Shown piece after piece: positions 46,151-56,747 of a DNA stretch of 64,000 nt; the first letter of the stretch is position 1; every line of letters begins with the position of its first letter. Below the pieces are notes generated by a model. It did no database searches, was not told the origin of the DNA, and saw only the letters and a program-made list of their open reading frames with translations. The position numbers and the translations under genes were made by a program. This DNA is from Megaustenia siamemsis (taxonomy: Eukaryota; Mollusca; Gastropoda; Stylommatophora; Ariophantidae), in assembly GCA_032433765.1 (NCBI GenBank), contig JAVIAB010000159.1, forward strand, positions 58,179,542 to 58,243,541. The letters run 5' to 3'.

Positions 46151-47835
46151 TGCAACCATTACATCTGTGTGAGGACTCACTGATGTTTTATGTAGAACAA
46201 CCATGACTACTGTGTGATGACTCCTGATGTTTTATGTAGAACAACCATGACTACTGTGTGATGATTCACTGATGTTTTATGTAGAACAACCATGACTACT
46301 GTGTGATGACTCCTGAAGTTTTATGTAGAACAACCATTACATCTGTGTGATCACTCACTGACTGATGTTTTATGTAGAACAACCATGACTACTGTGTGAT
46401 GACCCACTGATTTTTTATGTAGAACAACCATGACTACTGTATGATCACTCACTGATGTTTTATGTAGAACAACCATGACTGCTGCATGATCACTCAATGA
46501 TGGTGTATGTAGAACAACCATTACATCTGTGTGATCACTCACTGATGTTTTATGTAGACCAACCATTACTATTGTGTGATGACTCACTGATGTTTTATGC
46601 AGACCAACCATGACTACTGTGTGATGACTCACTGACGTTTTATGTAGACCAACCATGACTACTGTGTGATGACTCACTGACGTTTTATGTAGACCAACCA
46701 TTACCATTGTGTGATGACTCACTGACGTTTTATGTAGAACAACCATGACTACTGTGTGATGACTCACTGATGTTTTATGTAGACCAACCATGACTACTGT
46801 GTGATGACTCACTGATGTTTTATGTAGAACAACCATTACATCTGTGTGATCACTTACTGATGTTTTATGTAAAACAACCATGACTACTACATGATCACTC
46901 AATTATGGTTTATGTAGAACAACCATTACATCTGTGTGATTACTCACTGATATTTTATGTAGACCAACCATGACTACTGTATGATCACTCACTGATGTTT
47001 TATGTAGAACAACGATTACATCTGTATGATGACTCACTGATGTTTTATGTAGAACAACCATGACTACTGTGTGATGACTCCTGATGTTTTATGTAGAACA
47101 ACCATGACTACTGTGTGATGATTCACTGATGTTTTATGTAGAACAACCATGACTACTGTGTGATGACTCCTGATGTTTTATGTAGAACAACCATTACATC
47201 TGTGTTATCACTCACTGACTGATGTTTTATGTAGAACAACCACGACTACTGTGTGATGACCCACTGATGTTTTATGTAGAACAACCATGACTACTGTATG
47301 ATCACTCACTGATGTTTTATGTAGAACAACCATTCCTGCTGCATGATCACTCAATGATGGTGTATGTAGAACAACCATTACATCTGTGTGATCACTCAAT
47401 GATGTTTTATGTAGACCAACCATTACTATTGTGTGATGACTCACTGATGTTTTATGTAGACCAACCATGACTACTGTGTGATGACTCACTGATGTTTTAT
47501 GTAGACCAACCATGACTACTGTGTGATGACTCACTGATGTTTTATGTAGAACAACCATTACATCTGTGTGATCACTTACTGATATTTTATGTAAAACAAC
47601 CATGACTACTACATGATCACTCAATTATGGTTTATGTAGAACAACCATTACATTTGTGTGATGACTCACTGACATTTTATGTAGACCAACCATGACTACT
47701 GTATGATCACTCACTGATGTTTTATGTAGAACAACGATTACATCTGTGTGATGACTCACTGATGTTTTATGTAGAACAACCATGACTACTGTATGATCAC
47801 TAACTGATGTTTTCTGTACAACAACCATGACTACT
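46150..47835. repeat. 45-bp minisatellite, about 37 copies (copy 1)
   Basis: The unit contains ATGTTTTATGTAGAACAACC preceded by TGACTACTGTGTGATGACTCACTG. It is 15 codons long. The minus-strand repeat VVMVVLHKTSVSHHT is open over long stretches (46351-46902, 47208-47624 and 47625-47828). An 857-bp block is itself duplicated (46200-47055 against 47057-47830). The unit translation resembles the EVMVxxKKxTSP segment of the flanking LINE. Confidence 0.95.
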
Positions 47836-48651
47836 GCATGTTGTATTGAGGCGAAGTGTTAGTATCCGCTCTGATGCATTCTGACCGAGTGTAACCAGAC
47901 CCTTTAGAGATTTGTTCACAGCAAATCCCACACCGTGTTCTCTGATATCGTCGCTGCTCTTTCCTTGCCAATAGAACACGTAGTCCGCCTCGTTCAGCAT
48001 GCCTGATCCTGCCAAACGTGTCTCTTGAAGTGCGGCTATATCCACCTGAAGCCTTTTCAGTTCATTATTGATTATGGCTGTCTTTATGGCGTCGTTTATA
48101 TCACGCAAATTGTCAGATAGGCCAGTTTGCATTGTGCGGACGTTCCAGCAACCCAAACGTAGGTTGAGTTTCTTAATTGTTGGTTTCACTTGCGTGGCAG
48201 GTGTGGATGGTATCCTGTCGACACCAAAATAGCGAATCTGGAGTGTCCTCTCCAGGGCGCGAGCTTGGGCAGAAAAAGAAAGAGACAAGTTGTTGCCCAT
48301 GCAGCATGTTTCTTCACTCCACGCAGCCGAGCCCATGCAACATGTTTCTTCACTCCACACAGCCGAGCCCATGCAACATGTTTCTTCACTCCACGCAGCC
48401 GAGCCCATGCAACATGTTTCTTCTCTCCACGCAGCCGAGCCCATGCAACATGTTTCTTCACTCCACGCAGCCGAGCCCATGCAACATGTTTCTTCTCTCC
48501 ACGCAGCCGAGCCCATGCAACATGTTTCTTCACTCCACGCAGCCGAGCGATCCAAAGGTCTAGCAAAGAAACAACAGTTTGGTGCCAACAGCGCCGCAGG
48601 AGTTGCCAGAGCAATGTTGAAATCAACACTGAACTGCCTTAGGGACTCCAT
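47836..48651 (-). pseudogene. LINE endonuclease ORF, N-terminal part (copy 1)
   Basis: ATG at 48649-48651. After 35 residues come seven 12-residue repeats (SAAWSEETCCMG), then a linker, then an AP-endonuclease-like domain: RLGCWNVRTMQTG at about 48120-48160 (the CWN motif carries the catalytic Asn), LQVDIAALQETRL at about 48010-48050 (the QET motif carries the metal-binding Glu) and DYVFYWQGKSSDDIREHGVG. This type is common in animal LINEs. The domain ends near ILTLRLNTT at about 47845, where the frame runs into the 45-bp minisatellite, so the second half of the nuclease and most of RT are missing. Upstream (48652-48990) is an apparent LINE 5' UTR. Confidence 0.85.
48295..48546. repeat. 36-bp in-frame minisatellite within the LINE ORF, 7 copies
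   Basis: The unit contains GCCCATGCAACATGTTTCTT followed by CACTCCACGCAGCCGA. It is twelve codons long, so all frames on both strands remain open: plus-strand frames of 128-160 residues are shadows. Base differences between units are mostly CACTCC/CTCTCC and ACGC/ACAC. The second duplication copy has eight units, showing a gain or loss of one unit since duplication. Confidence 0.95.
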
Positions 48652-49271
48652 CTCCGGATTTTTCCTCAGGGTTTACTCCCGAAGTCTATTCCGTGAACGG
48701 GTACCCGCTAGACAGCGGGGGTTTATAATCGGAGTTGACCTTCTCCTAGATGTGGTACCATCTTTAGGCTGACGGGTCGCACCGACCCGGGGAGGAGGTT
48801 AGAGGGCGCCTCCGATTCGCCGACGAAAACGTCATAGGGCATTGTGGGCATTTTATAGAATTAGCTACCCCACGCAACTAATTCACCCCACTGTGTTGTA
48901 CACAACACATGATAAATACCACAAGGACTAACAGCAGTGTTTATTGTTTTGCTCACGAAGACGTGTCCAGTGGGGTGCAGTAACATTAGAACGGTAAGCT
49001 TGATGAACCATGTAACTAATTGCTTAAAGTTATACAGGGAACAGACAGAGTAAAATAGCGCTCAGTGGTAGCTAACATTCAGTGTCAAGACAACATTCAG
49101 TGAATGAGCGTCGCTGGTCAATTCTCTGTTATTAGACCTTAGTTTGAAACAGTCCATAGTCGATCATCATTAGATGATGTCAGACACTGTTTTCTTAAAC
49201 AGCTCTTCTCGTGGCTGATTTTTATTGAATGACATTTTCAGCTACCGAATGTAATATTGTTGATATTAGTT
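48652..49271 (-). mobile_element. putative LINE 5' UTR and leader (copy 1)
   Basis: Sequence directly upstream of the endonuclease ORF start and duplicated at 53305-53923. It includes a GC-richer block at 48655-48830 with CGGGTACCCGCTAGACAGCG. Assignment as LINE leader is inferred from position. The outer part (after about 48900) may be flanking DNA caught in the duplication. Confidence 0.45.
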
Positions 49272-49280
49272 CTCTCTATC

Positions 49281-49624
49281 TCTCTGCGATCAGGGCTCAA
49301 TCAGAGTAGGATTCAAGACCGTCACATGAAGTCAGCTGTCAGGTTAAGTATGTTGATCACGCAGACAGAACATCACAATTAGAGTCTGCCAGATCCACTC
49401 TGATTGAACACCCGTTAAAACTGTGCACTGTTTTCTGCGCCAGTGGCCCAGTGCGTCCGATTTCAGCCAGCATTTTATTCAGGTTTGCATTCCTTAGCCT
49501 TTGATTGTCCCCAATCTTCCTGCAAGGCAGCAGATGATCCTTTCTGTAGGGGGATTCTGCCCTTAGATGGTTGGCCCTCCCAGGTTTACGAGCACCATCT
49601 GCCTGAGTCACTGGAGGTGACTAA
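49281..49624 (-). mobile_element. LINE-tail repeat (copy 2 of duplication)
   Basis: Counterpart of 43850-44192 with a few substitutions (the open frame at 49357-49611 differs from its twin at about two residues). Confidence 0.8.
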
Positions 49625-50072
49625 CACAGACATGCATACACAAAGATATGAGATGTGACTAACACAGACATGCACATAGCGATACGAGGCATGACTAACA
49701 CTGACACACATCATGATATATGACACATCACTAACATAAACATTCACATAACGATGTGAGATATAACTGACATAGACATGCCCACACAAAGATATGAGAT
49801 ATGACTAACATAGAAATTCACACAAAGATATGAGATATGACTAACATAGACATTCACACACAAAGATATGAGATGTGACTAAAATAGCCATGCACACACA
49901 AGGATATGAGATGTGACATACACAGACATGCACACACAAAGATATGAGATATGACTAACATAAACATGCACACAAAGATATGAGATCTCACTAACATATA
50001 ACAAATATATGAGATCTCACTAACATATAACAAATATATGAGATATCACTAACATATAACAAATATATGAGT
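49624..50072. repeat. 34-38 bp minisatellite (copy 2)
   Basis: Counterpart of 44195-44640 with the same unit order and near-identical length, so this array has not changed copy number since duplication, unlike the 45-bp and 36-bp arrays. Confidence 0.88.
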
Positions 50073-50219
50073 ATCATCATAATAAGAACCATCATTATCA
50101 TCATCATCATCATCACATAGTGTCGTCTCCGCATCGAAAATTGGCTACCATAAAGCAACATTATACTCTGTTTTTTTGCTCTGATGGTGCATTTTGTCAT
50201 TGGCTGACTTGTCGATCTA

Positions 50220-50551
50220 TTACCCGTACATGTTAGTTTTGGTCGGCCTCTGCCTCTTGTACCTTGTATTTCCCGTCCAAGATTACTTTCACTAGGCTGA
50301 TGTGTCTTTTAACATGCCCAAACACCTCAGTTGCCTTGTTTGATTTAGTTCTCTTTTCATTTTGTTGTTGCTTTAAATTCTCATCATAGTTTTCAGTTTT
50401 TTCAATCTAATTCTTCTCAACCTTTTATAAATCCACATTTCAAAGGTTTCCATTTTCTGTTTTGTGTTATTGTCTAACGTACATTGTTATCCACGATACA
50501 AGAATGTTAAGAACATATACAATTTAGTTATTCTTCATTTTTGCCCTGGTG
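50220..50551 (-). pseudogene. LINE C-terminal relic (copy 2)
   Basis: Counterpart of 44790-45120 with the same disabling changes, so it was already dead before duplication. Confidence 0.65.
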
Positions 50552-50715
50552 CTATTTGCTTTGAACTTATATTCTTCATGACATTACAATAACTTGTTGC
50601 CATTCACTGTCAAATCTGAAACCAAGCAACAGAATAACTCAACAGACAATGTTGCTCTTAATTTAGGTTTCAGTCACTGAAATCTGAGCAGTAGCGCATC
50701 GCTACAATGTGTGGA

Positions 50716-50979
50716 TCCCATGTTGTCTAATGAAGCTCAGTTGTTAGTGAACTGGACTACACAGGACTCGATATCGTGTTCAATCCTAATCGATGCTTCC
50801 GGGTTCACCCAACCTTAAAGGGTTACCAGATATTTTTTTTGTTGAAAAATAAAGCGGCACGGGCGTAAAACCGACTACATTATTCCAAAAATCATGTGCC
50901 GACGATCTATACAGAATTATGGTCACTAACACCATATTCCCTATATACCACTTGGCGTGACAGGGTTCGTTACTTTACG
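50716..50979 (+). mobile_element. SINE-A copy in duplication copy 2
   Basis: Counterpart of 45285-45548, essentially identical. Confidence 0.9.
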
Positions 50980-51261
50980 TATATTGTTAAATGAAGTCAG
51001 TGCACATGTGAGAAGATGACAACACCCATGGGTGTGTTCTTAGATGAGGTATGACGATCCTGACATATCGTAACATAACCAACTGAAAACTACATATAAT
51101 TGTAAACAAATGTGAAAATTCACAATATCCCACTCGTTCCATGTTACAACAATCATGAGGCCAGTAAGAGATCTTATTTTCAAGAGATGATTGAACGAAT
51201 GTATGTATCAATTAGACCTATGTGTTTCACACAACATGGGCCCATCAGTAGTTTCATGTAT

Positions 51262-51590
51262 TTGCATATACTCTGTGTACATACTGCAGTGATTTTCTTG
51301 TCTGTTGTTCTATTGTCCATGATTCATATTTATATGTTGAGACTGACTCTATATAACCTTTAAAACTCTTTTTCTTGTTTCTCTTATCAAAAATGGATTG
51401 CACAGTATCTTTCTATTTTTTTGCAAAGCTGCCTTTGCCTGAGCCATTCTGTCTCTTACCTCTGTTGCACATCTACCATTTAAGGTTAACATTGTTCCCA
51501 TATATATAAATTGAATTACCTGTTTTAATATTTGTTTCACTTGTCTATATTGCGCATTACGGTAAAGCCTTTTCTTTGTTGCAACCATTA
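51262..51590 (-). pseudogene. LINE family 1 RT C-terminal piece (copy 2)
   Basis: Better preserved than its twin: one minus-strand frame (51349-51678) reads array repeats SHHTVVMVALHKTSMSHH then VMVATKKRLYRNAQ...LKQVIQF...GRCATEVRDRMAQAKAALQK...ETRKRVLKVI. This shows that the minisatellite is in the LINE reading frame at the junction. Related to 60500-60700 in copy D. Confidence 0.85.
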
Positions 51591-52455
51591 CATCTGCGTG
51601 ATGACTCATTGATGTTTTATGTAGAGCAACCATGACTACTGTATGATGACTCACTGATGTTTTATGTAGAACAACCATGACTACTGTGTGATGACTCCTG
51701 ATGTTTTATGTAGAACAACCATGACTACTGTGTGATGATTCACTGATGTTTTATGTAGAACAACCATGACTACTGTGTGATGACTCCTGATGTTTTATGT
51801 AGAACAACCATTACATCTGCGTTATCACTCACTGACTGATGTTTTATGTAGAACAACCACGACTACTGTGTGATGACCCACTGATGTTTTATGTAGAACA
51901 ACCATGACTACTGTATGATCACTCACTGATGTTTTATGTAGAACAACCATTCCTGCTGCATGATCACTCAATGATGGTGTATGTAGAACAACCATTACAT
52001 CTGTGTGATCACTCACTGATGTTTTATGTAGACCAACCATGACTATTGTGTGATGACTCACTGATGTTTTATGTAGACCAACCATGACTACTGTGTGATG
52101 ACTCACTGATGTTTAATGTAGACCAACCATGACTACTGTGTGATGACTCACTGATGTTTTATGTAGAACAACCATTACATCTGTGTGATCACTTACTGAT
52201 GTTTTATGTAAAACAACCATGACTACTACATGATCACTCAATTATGGTTTATGTAGAACAACCATTACATCTGTGTGATGACTCACTGATATTTTATGTA
52301 GACCAACCATGACTACTGTATGATCACTCACTGATGTTTTATGTAGAACAACGATTACATCTGTGTGATGACTCACTGATGTTTTATGTAGAACAACCAT
52401 GACTACTGTATGATCACTAACTGATGTTTTATGTAGAACAACCATGACTACTGCA
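51590..52455. repeat. 45-bp minisatellite, about 19 copies (copy 2)
   Basis: Same unit and subtype order as the right-hand half of the copy 1 array, without the 857-bp internal duplication. Confidence 0.95.
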
Positions 52456-53304
52456 TGTTGTATTGAGGCGAAGTGTTAGTATCCGCTCTGATGCATTCTG
52501 ACCGAGTGTAACCAGACCCTTTAGAGATTTGTTCACAGCAAATCCCACACCGTGTTCTCTGATATCGTCGCTGCTCTTTCCTTGCCAATAGAACACGTAG
52601 TCCGCCTCGTTCAGCATGCCTGATCCTGCCAAACGTGTCTCTTGAAGTGCGGCTATATCCACCTGAAGCCTTTTCAGTTCATTATTGATTATGGCTGTCT
52701 TTATGGCGTCGTTTATATCACGCAAATTGTCAGATAGGCCAGTTTGCATTGTGCGGACGTTCCAGCAACCCAAACGTAGGTTGAGTTTCTTAATTGTTGG
52801 TTTCACTTGCGTGGCAGGTGTGGATGGTATCCTGTCGACACCAAAATAGCGAATCTGGAGTGTCCTCTCCAGGGCGCGAGCTTGGGCAGAAAAAGAAAGA
52901 GACAAGTTGTTGCCCATGCAGCATGTTTCTTCACTCCACACAGCCGAGCCCATGCAACATGTTTCTTCACTCCACGCAGCCGAGCCCATGCAACATGTTT
53001 CTTCACTCCACACAGCCGAGCCCATGCAACATGTTTCTTCACTCCACGCAGCCGAGCCCATGCAACATGTTTCTTCTCTCCACGCAGCCGAGCCCATGCA
53101 ACATGTTTCTTCACTCCACGCAGCCGAGCCCATGCAACATGTTTCTTCTCTCCACGCAGCCGAGCCCATGCAACATGTTTCTTCACTCCACGCAGCCGAG
53201 CGATCCAAAGGTCTAGCAAAGAAACAACAGTTTGGTGCCAACAGCGCCGCAGGAGTTGCCAGAGCAATGTTGAAATCAACACTGAACTGCCTTAGGGACT
53301 CCAT
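52456..53304 (-). pseudogene. LINE endonuclease ORF, N-terminal part (copy 2)
   Basis: Counterpart of 47836-48651. ATG at 53302-53304, then eight 12-residue repeats (SA[AV]W[SR]EETCCMG), then the same CWNVRTM and DIAALQETRL endonuclease motifs, ending in the 45-bp array. The continuous frame is 291 codons (52429-53304). Both copies keep the endonuclease half-domain frame open. Confidence 0.85.
52912..53199. repeat. 36-bp in-frame minisatellite, 8 copies (copy 2)
   Basis: One unit longer than in copy 1, with the extra unit of the CACACAGCCGA type at the left edge. Same period and same in-frame property. Confidence 0.95.
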
Positions 53305-54112
53305 CTCCGGATTTTTCCTCAGGGTTTACTCCCGAAGTCTATTCCGTGAACGGGTACCCGCTAGACAGCGGGGGTTTATAATCGGAGTTGACCTTCTCCT
53401 AGATGTGGTACCATCTTTAGGCTGACGGGTCGCACCGACCCGGGGAGGAGGTTAGAGGGCGCCTCCGATTCGCCGACGAAAACGTCATAGGGCATTGTGG
53501 GCATTTTATAGAATTAGCTACCCCACGCAACTAATTCACCCCACTGTGTTGTACACAACACATGATAAATACCACAAGACTAACAGCAGTGTTTATTGTT
53601 TTGCTCACGAAGACGTGTCCAGTGGGGTGCAGTAACATTAGAACGGTAAGCTTGATGAACCATGTAACTAATTGCTTAAAGTTATACAGGGAACAGACAG
53701 AGTAAAATAGCGCTCAGTGGTAGCTAACATTCAGTGTCAAGACAACATTCAGTGAATGAGCGTCGCTGGTCAATTCTCTGTTATTAGACCTTAGTTTGAA
53801 ACAGTCCATAGTCGATCATCATTAGATGATGTCAGACACTGTTTTCTTAAACAGCTCTTCTCGTGGCTGATTTTTATTGAATGACATTTTCAGCTACCGA
53901 ATGTAATATTGTTGTTATTAGTTCAACAAAACTGTGTATTATAGACGCACCAATGACTGGTCCAACTGTGCTATCGAATGTCACACTACTGTTATGTGTT
54001 CAACACTTTGTATTACAGACACCCAATGTCGGTGATTGTGACAGTGGTGTAAAAGTAGCGAGCAGCTTAACAACAAAATGAATATGATCCCGGTCGTATT
54101 ATTTAAATTTAG

Positions 54113-54192
54113 TTCAGTTTAGTTTAGTTTAGTTTAGTTTAGTTTAGTTTAGTTTAGTTTAGTTTAGTTTAGTTTAGTTTAGTTTAGTTTTT
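54113..54192. repeat. (TTTAG)n at the 3' end of a LINE
   Basis: About 16 TTTAG units. Read on the minus strand it is a (CTAAA)n tail directly following the LINE 3' UTR. Compare 33411-33546. Confidence 0.92.
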
Positions 54193-54294
54193 AGTTTCTA
54201 TCTATCTATTGACCTTTCGAGCCGTAACCGGCCCATAGGGCGTAGACCAAGATACACCTTCTCCTATATGAATTTTTGTTCTAGCAGTTTTCTT

Positions 54295-54789
54295 TTAAAG
54301 ATATTTTATTAAATCTCGCCATCTGTCTCTGTTCTGTGCAAGCAGTTCTATCTCATTGAGGGAGCCGATTCCTGCTGCTCTTGCCTCTCTCATCAATGTT
54401 CTTCTCAGTGTCTCCCTGGGTCTTCCTCTTTTTCTTTTACCTGTTGTTTCCCATATGAGGGCTTGCTTTGCTATTCGATTATTATCTCTTCTCATCACAT
54501 GTCCAATGTATGACCATCGTCTTTTCTTTATTACTGAAGATATTAGTGGTTGATTGGCGATTTCTCTAATTTCCTCGTTTGTTTTGAATTCGTTCCATTC
54601 TATACCAAGTATTTTCCTTAGACATTTATTTTCGAATGCGTTCAACTTTGTTTCTATATCTCTTGTTGTTTTCCAGCTTTCACACGCATACGTAAGGGTT
54701 GATAGTACATTTGATTTGAATAGCCTAAGTTTTGTGTTTGTGCTAATGAGTTTTGATTTCCACAACTTTTCAAGGCTTCTGAAAGACAT
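54295..54789 (-). pseudogene. LINE C-terminal protein fragment (family 4)
   Basis: 164 codons, open from MSFRSLEKLWKSKLISTNTK through LSTLTYACESWKTTRDIETK, LNAFENKCLRKILGI, RRWSYIGHVMRRDNNRIA, GKRKRGRPRETLRRTLMREA and LAQNRDRWRDLI to a stop at 54295. These are the thumb-like and C-terminal motifs of RTE/CR1-type LINE proteins. The catalytic RT part is missing (5' truncation at about 54830). The frame is uninterrupted, so this is a comparatively young copy. The 3' UTR runs to about 54193 and ends in the (CTAAA)n tail. Confidence 0.85.
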
Positions 54790-54827
54790 TGCTGCTTTAG
54801 CCAGTCTGATTCTAATTTCTTTGCTTA

Positions 54828-55056
54828 AATTAGTTTAGTTTAGTTTAGTTTAAATCAGTTTTGTTTTGTTTGGTTCGGTTCGGTTCAGTTCAGTTCAGTT
54901 CAGTTCAGTTCAGTTTAGTTTAGTTAAGTTTGGTTTTGTTCAGTTCAGTTCAGTTCAGTTCAGTTTAGTTCAGTTCAGTTCAGTTCAGTTCAGTTCAGTT
55001 CAGTTCAGTTCAGTTCATTTGAGTTTAGTTTAGTTTAGTTTAGTTTAGTTGCCAGA
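54828..55056. repeat. (TTTAG)n/(TTCAG)n compound pentanucleotide array
   Basis: TTTAG, TTCAG and TTTTG/TTCGG pentamers. It lies at the truncated 5' end of the family 4 LINE, so either the LINE inserted into a pre-existing array or both flanks expanded afterwards. Confidence 0.93.
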
Positions 55057-55229
55057 TCAACCGCACAACTAACAACTATAATTGGGATTGATCCCCTCCT
55101 AGGCAGCAACGTAGCGTGCAGCATATCTGTTACAAGCTAGGAAAAGCACTAATGATGGTTAAAATTTAAATACACAAACGCTCTATCAGCGGCCACGACC
55201 TATAAGACGGAGCTTGTTAATGGGATCGC

Positions 55230-55445
55230 TTTATTTTAATATCTGATCAATTGTTGAGTGGGCAGTGCCCATATTGATATACTGTTTATTTTAATATCTG
55301 ATCAATTGTTGAGTGGGCAGTGCCCATATTGACATACTGTTTATTTTAATATCTGATCAATTGTTGAGTGGGCAGTGCCCATATTGACCTACTGTTTATT
55401 TTATTATCTGATCACATGTTTAGTTGGCTGTGCCCATACTGACCT
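55230..55445. repeat. 55-bp tandem repeat, 4 copies
   Basis: The unit contains TTTATTTTAATATCTGATCA followed by ATTGTTGAGTGGGCAGTGCC. Three near-identical units plus one diverged (TTATTATCTGATCACATG). Each holds the palindrome TGGGCA-GTGCCCA. Confidence 0.92.
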
Positions 55446-56120
55446 ACTGTTTTCTTTTTGCATGTGTAACTGATATATGTTGTTTAACGTGCGCAGAGTC
55501 TAAATGGCCATACTTCGGCGTTATCCTATTTTTAAAAAATAAGATCAAACCTCACTACCGATAGAAGAGGAGGAATACAAACAAAAGGAAACGAGGGATT
55601 CAAATAGAAAACAAAGTGTCCACCGGATGTGATCGCATTTTAAAGCGGTAAACTGTCTGTCCAGAGGTCAACCTCTTTAGCCTTATTTAATTACTTTCTA
55701 TAAACAAATTATTTCTGACACTTGATGTGTTGTACATGAGACGATACATATCTACAGTCGTATATATTTAATTAACGAAAAATGTGTAGTGTCTTTATTT
55801 CTCAATGTTGTATAATACAAACACATATAGTGTTCCTTGTTCATTATCTTCAGCGAAAGAAGCAATATCCTACAAACATATACCCATAAACTGTCTTGTC
55901 TCATTGGAGATACACATGATTACAAAAATGCAGTCAAGATTCATAATTGTAATGAGCTGCCAATTTATCTCCTACATCTATTGTACTCCACATATAATTC
56001 TCAGTCTATGATGGCACATGTAGGAAGAACTAGCCCCTTCACCTCCAAATGTTGTAGCCTCTCATGACACTCAGCTACATAACCTGATCTATGTACAATC
56101 TTCTACCGTCAACCTGAAAC
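55446..56120. other. unassigned sequence
   Basis: No domain, SINE or array. Two overlapping short plus-strand frames at 55805-56067 show nothing recognisable. Confidence 0.4.
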
Positions 56121-56123
56121 CTT

Positions 56124-56327
56124 GTGAAGTGGGCGAAGACAAATGACAACCGCTGCCCTCTCTGCCATGCAAGGCAGAACAAGGCCAAGGACGTTACTTG
56201 TTCGGATACAACAAAGTGCAGCATAACTGGCTGTCGTCGTAGGCGGCGGCTAAAGTACATCTTATATGCCGGTAAATATGGTATGTTCATATGTGACCAT
56301 ATACATAGCTTCGATATTAAAACATAA
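56124..56327 (+). CDS. small Cys-rich, Arg-rich frame, weak candidate exon
   Basis: 67-codon frame with RCPLCHARQN, then VTCSDTTKCSITGCRRRRR and a later single Cys. Local GC content is higher than its flanks between 56110 and 56270, as an exon might be. No signal peptide, no clear splice acceptor and no family recognised. It could equally be noise or part of a longer spliced gene. Confidence 0.15.
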   Translation: MKWAKTNDNRCPLCHARQNKAKDVTCSDTTKCSITGCRRRRRLKYILYAGKYGMFICDHIHSFDIKT

Positions 56328-56747
56328 AATAATTTTCAAAAATTGTTGTTAAGCTTGAGATTTTCAGGGAAAATAAAGTAATTTGCACTTCCAAACACTC
56401 AAACACTACATCAATGACTGAAATCCAGCGGAATACTAAAAGGTCTGATTCTACTAATATTTATCCGAATGAAAGAAATATGTAAATTTCACAAAACATA
56501 TCGTCATCGAATATTGTTATACGTTGAAACATGTCAATTTGTTTTCAAACATTTCTCGATGGATACAATTAATAACTTGATTTGTGAAAGGTACAATAAC
56601 ATCAAAATGAATAAATATAAAAGAAGAAAATAAGAGCGAAAAGTCAGACACGAAACTGAGGAAAGAATATTACAAATGTGAATGAAAGAAAATAAACTAA
56701 TATTGAAAGTGAAAGTACTTCCTTCCCGGCGAAGATTTGATGTTTAA
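56328..56747. other. AT-rich spacer
   Basis: Nothing recognised. Confidence 0.4.

Larger units (their letters stand above)
43849..49271. repeat. segmental duplication, copy 1 (about 5.42 kb)
   Basis: Begins TCTCTGCGATCAGGGCTCAA and ends GTAATATTGTTGATATTAGT. It is the same sequence, in the same order and orientation, as 49281-53923, with scattered single-base differences. The two copies abut head to tail. The size difference of about 780 bp is due mainly to the 45-bp array (a block offset by 857 bp is duplicated in copy 1), offset by one extra 36-bp unit in copy 2. Confidence 0.95.
49281..53923. repeat. segmental duplication, copy 2 (about 4.64 kb)
   Basis: Starts TCTCTGCGATCAGGGCTCAA directly after copy 1 and ends GTAATATTGTTGTTATTAGT at about 53922. 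Same order of features as copy 1. Array contraction or expansion accounts for most length difference. The right-hand flank diverges after TTAGTTC (53924), which marks the duplication edge. Confidence 0.95.

Noticed and set aside
48177..48772. Plus-strand Cys/His-rich repeat frames (128-160 codons, also 52794-53425)
   Set aside because: They are antisense to the LINE endonuclease ORF and open only because of the 36-bp period.
43849..53923. The two 5-kb copies as long terminal repeats of one element
   Set aside because: They abut directly with nothing between them and have no LTR features; a tandem segmental duplication explains them.
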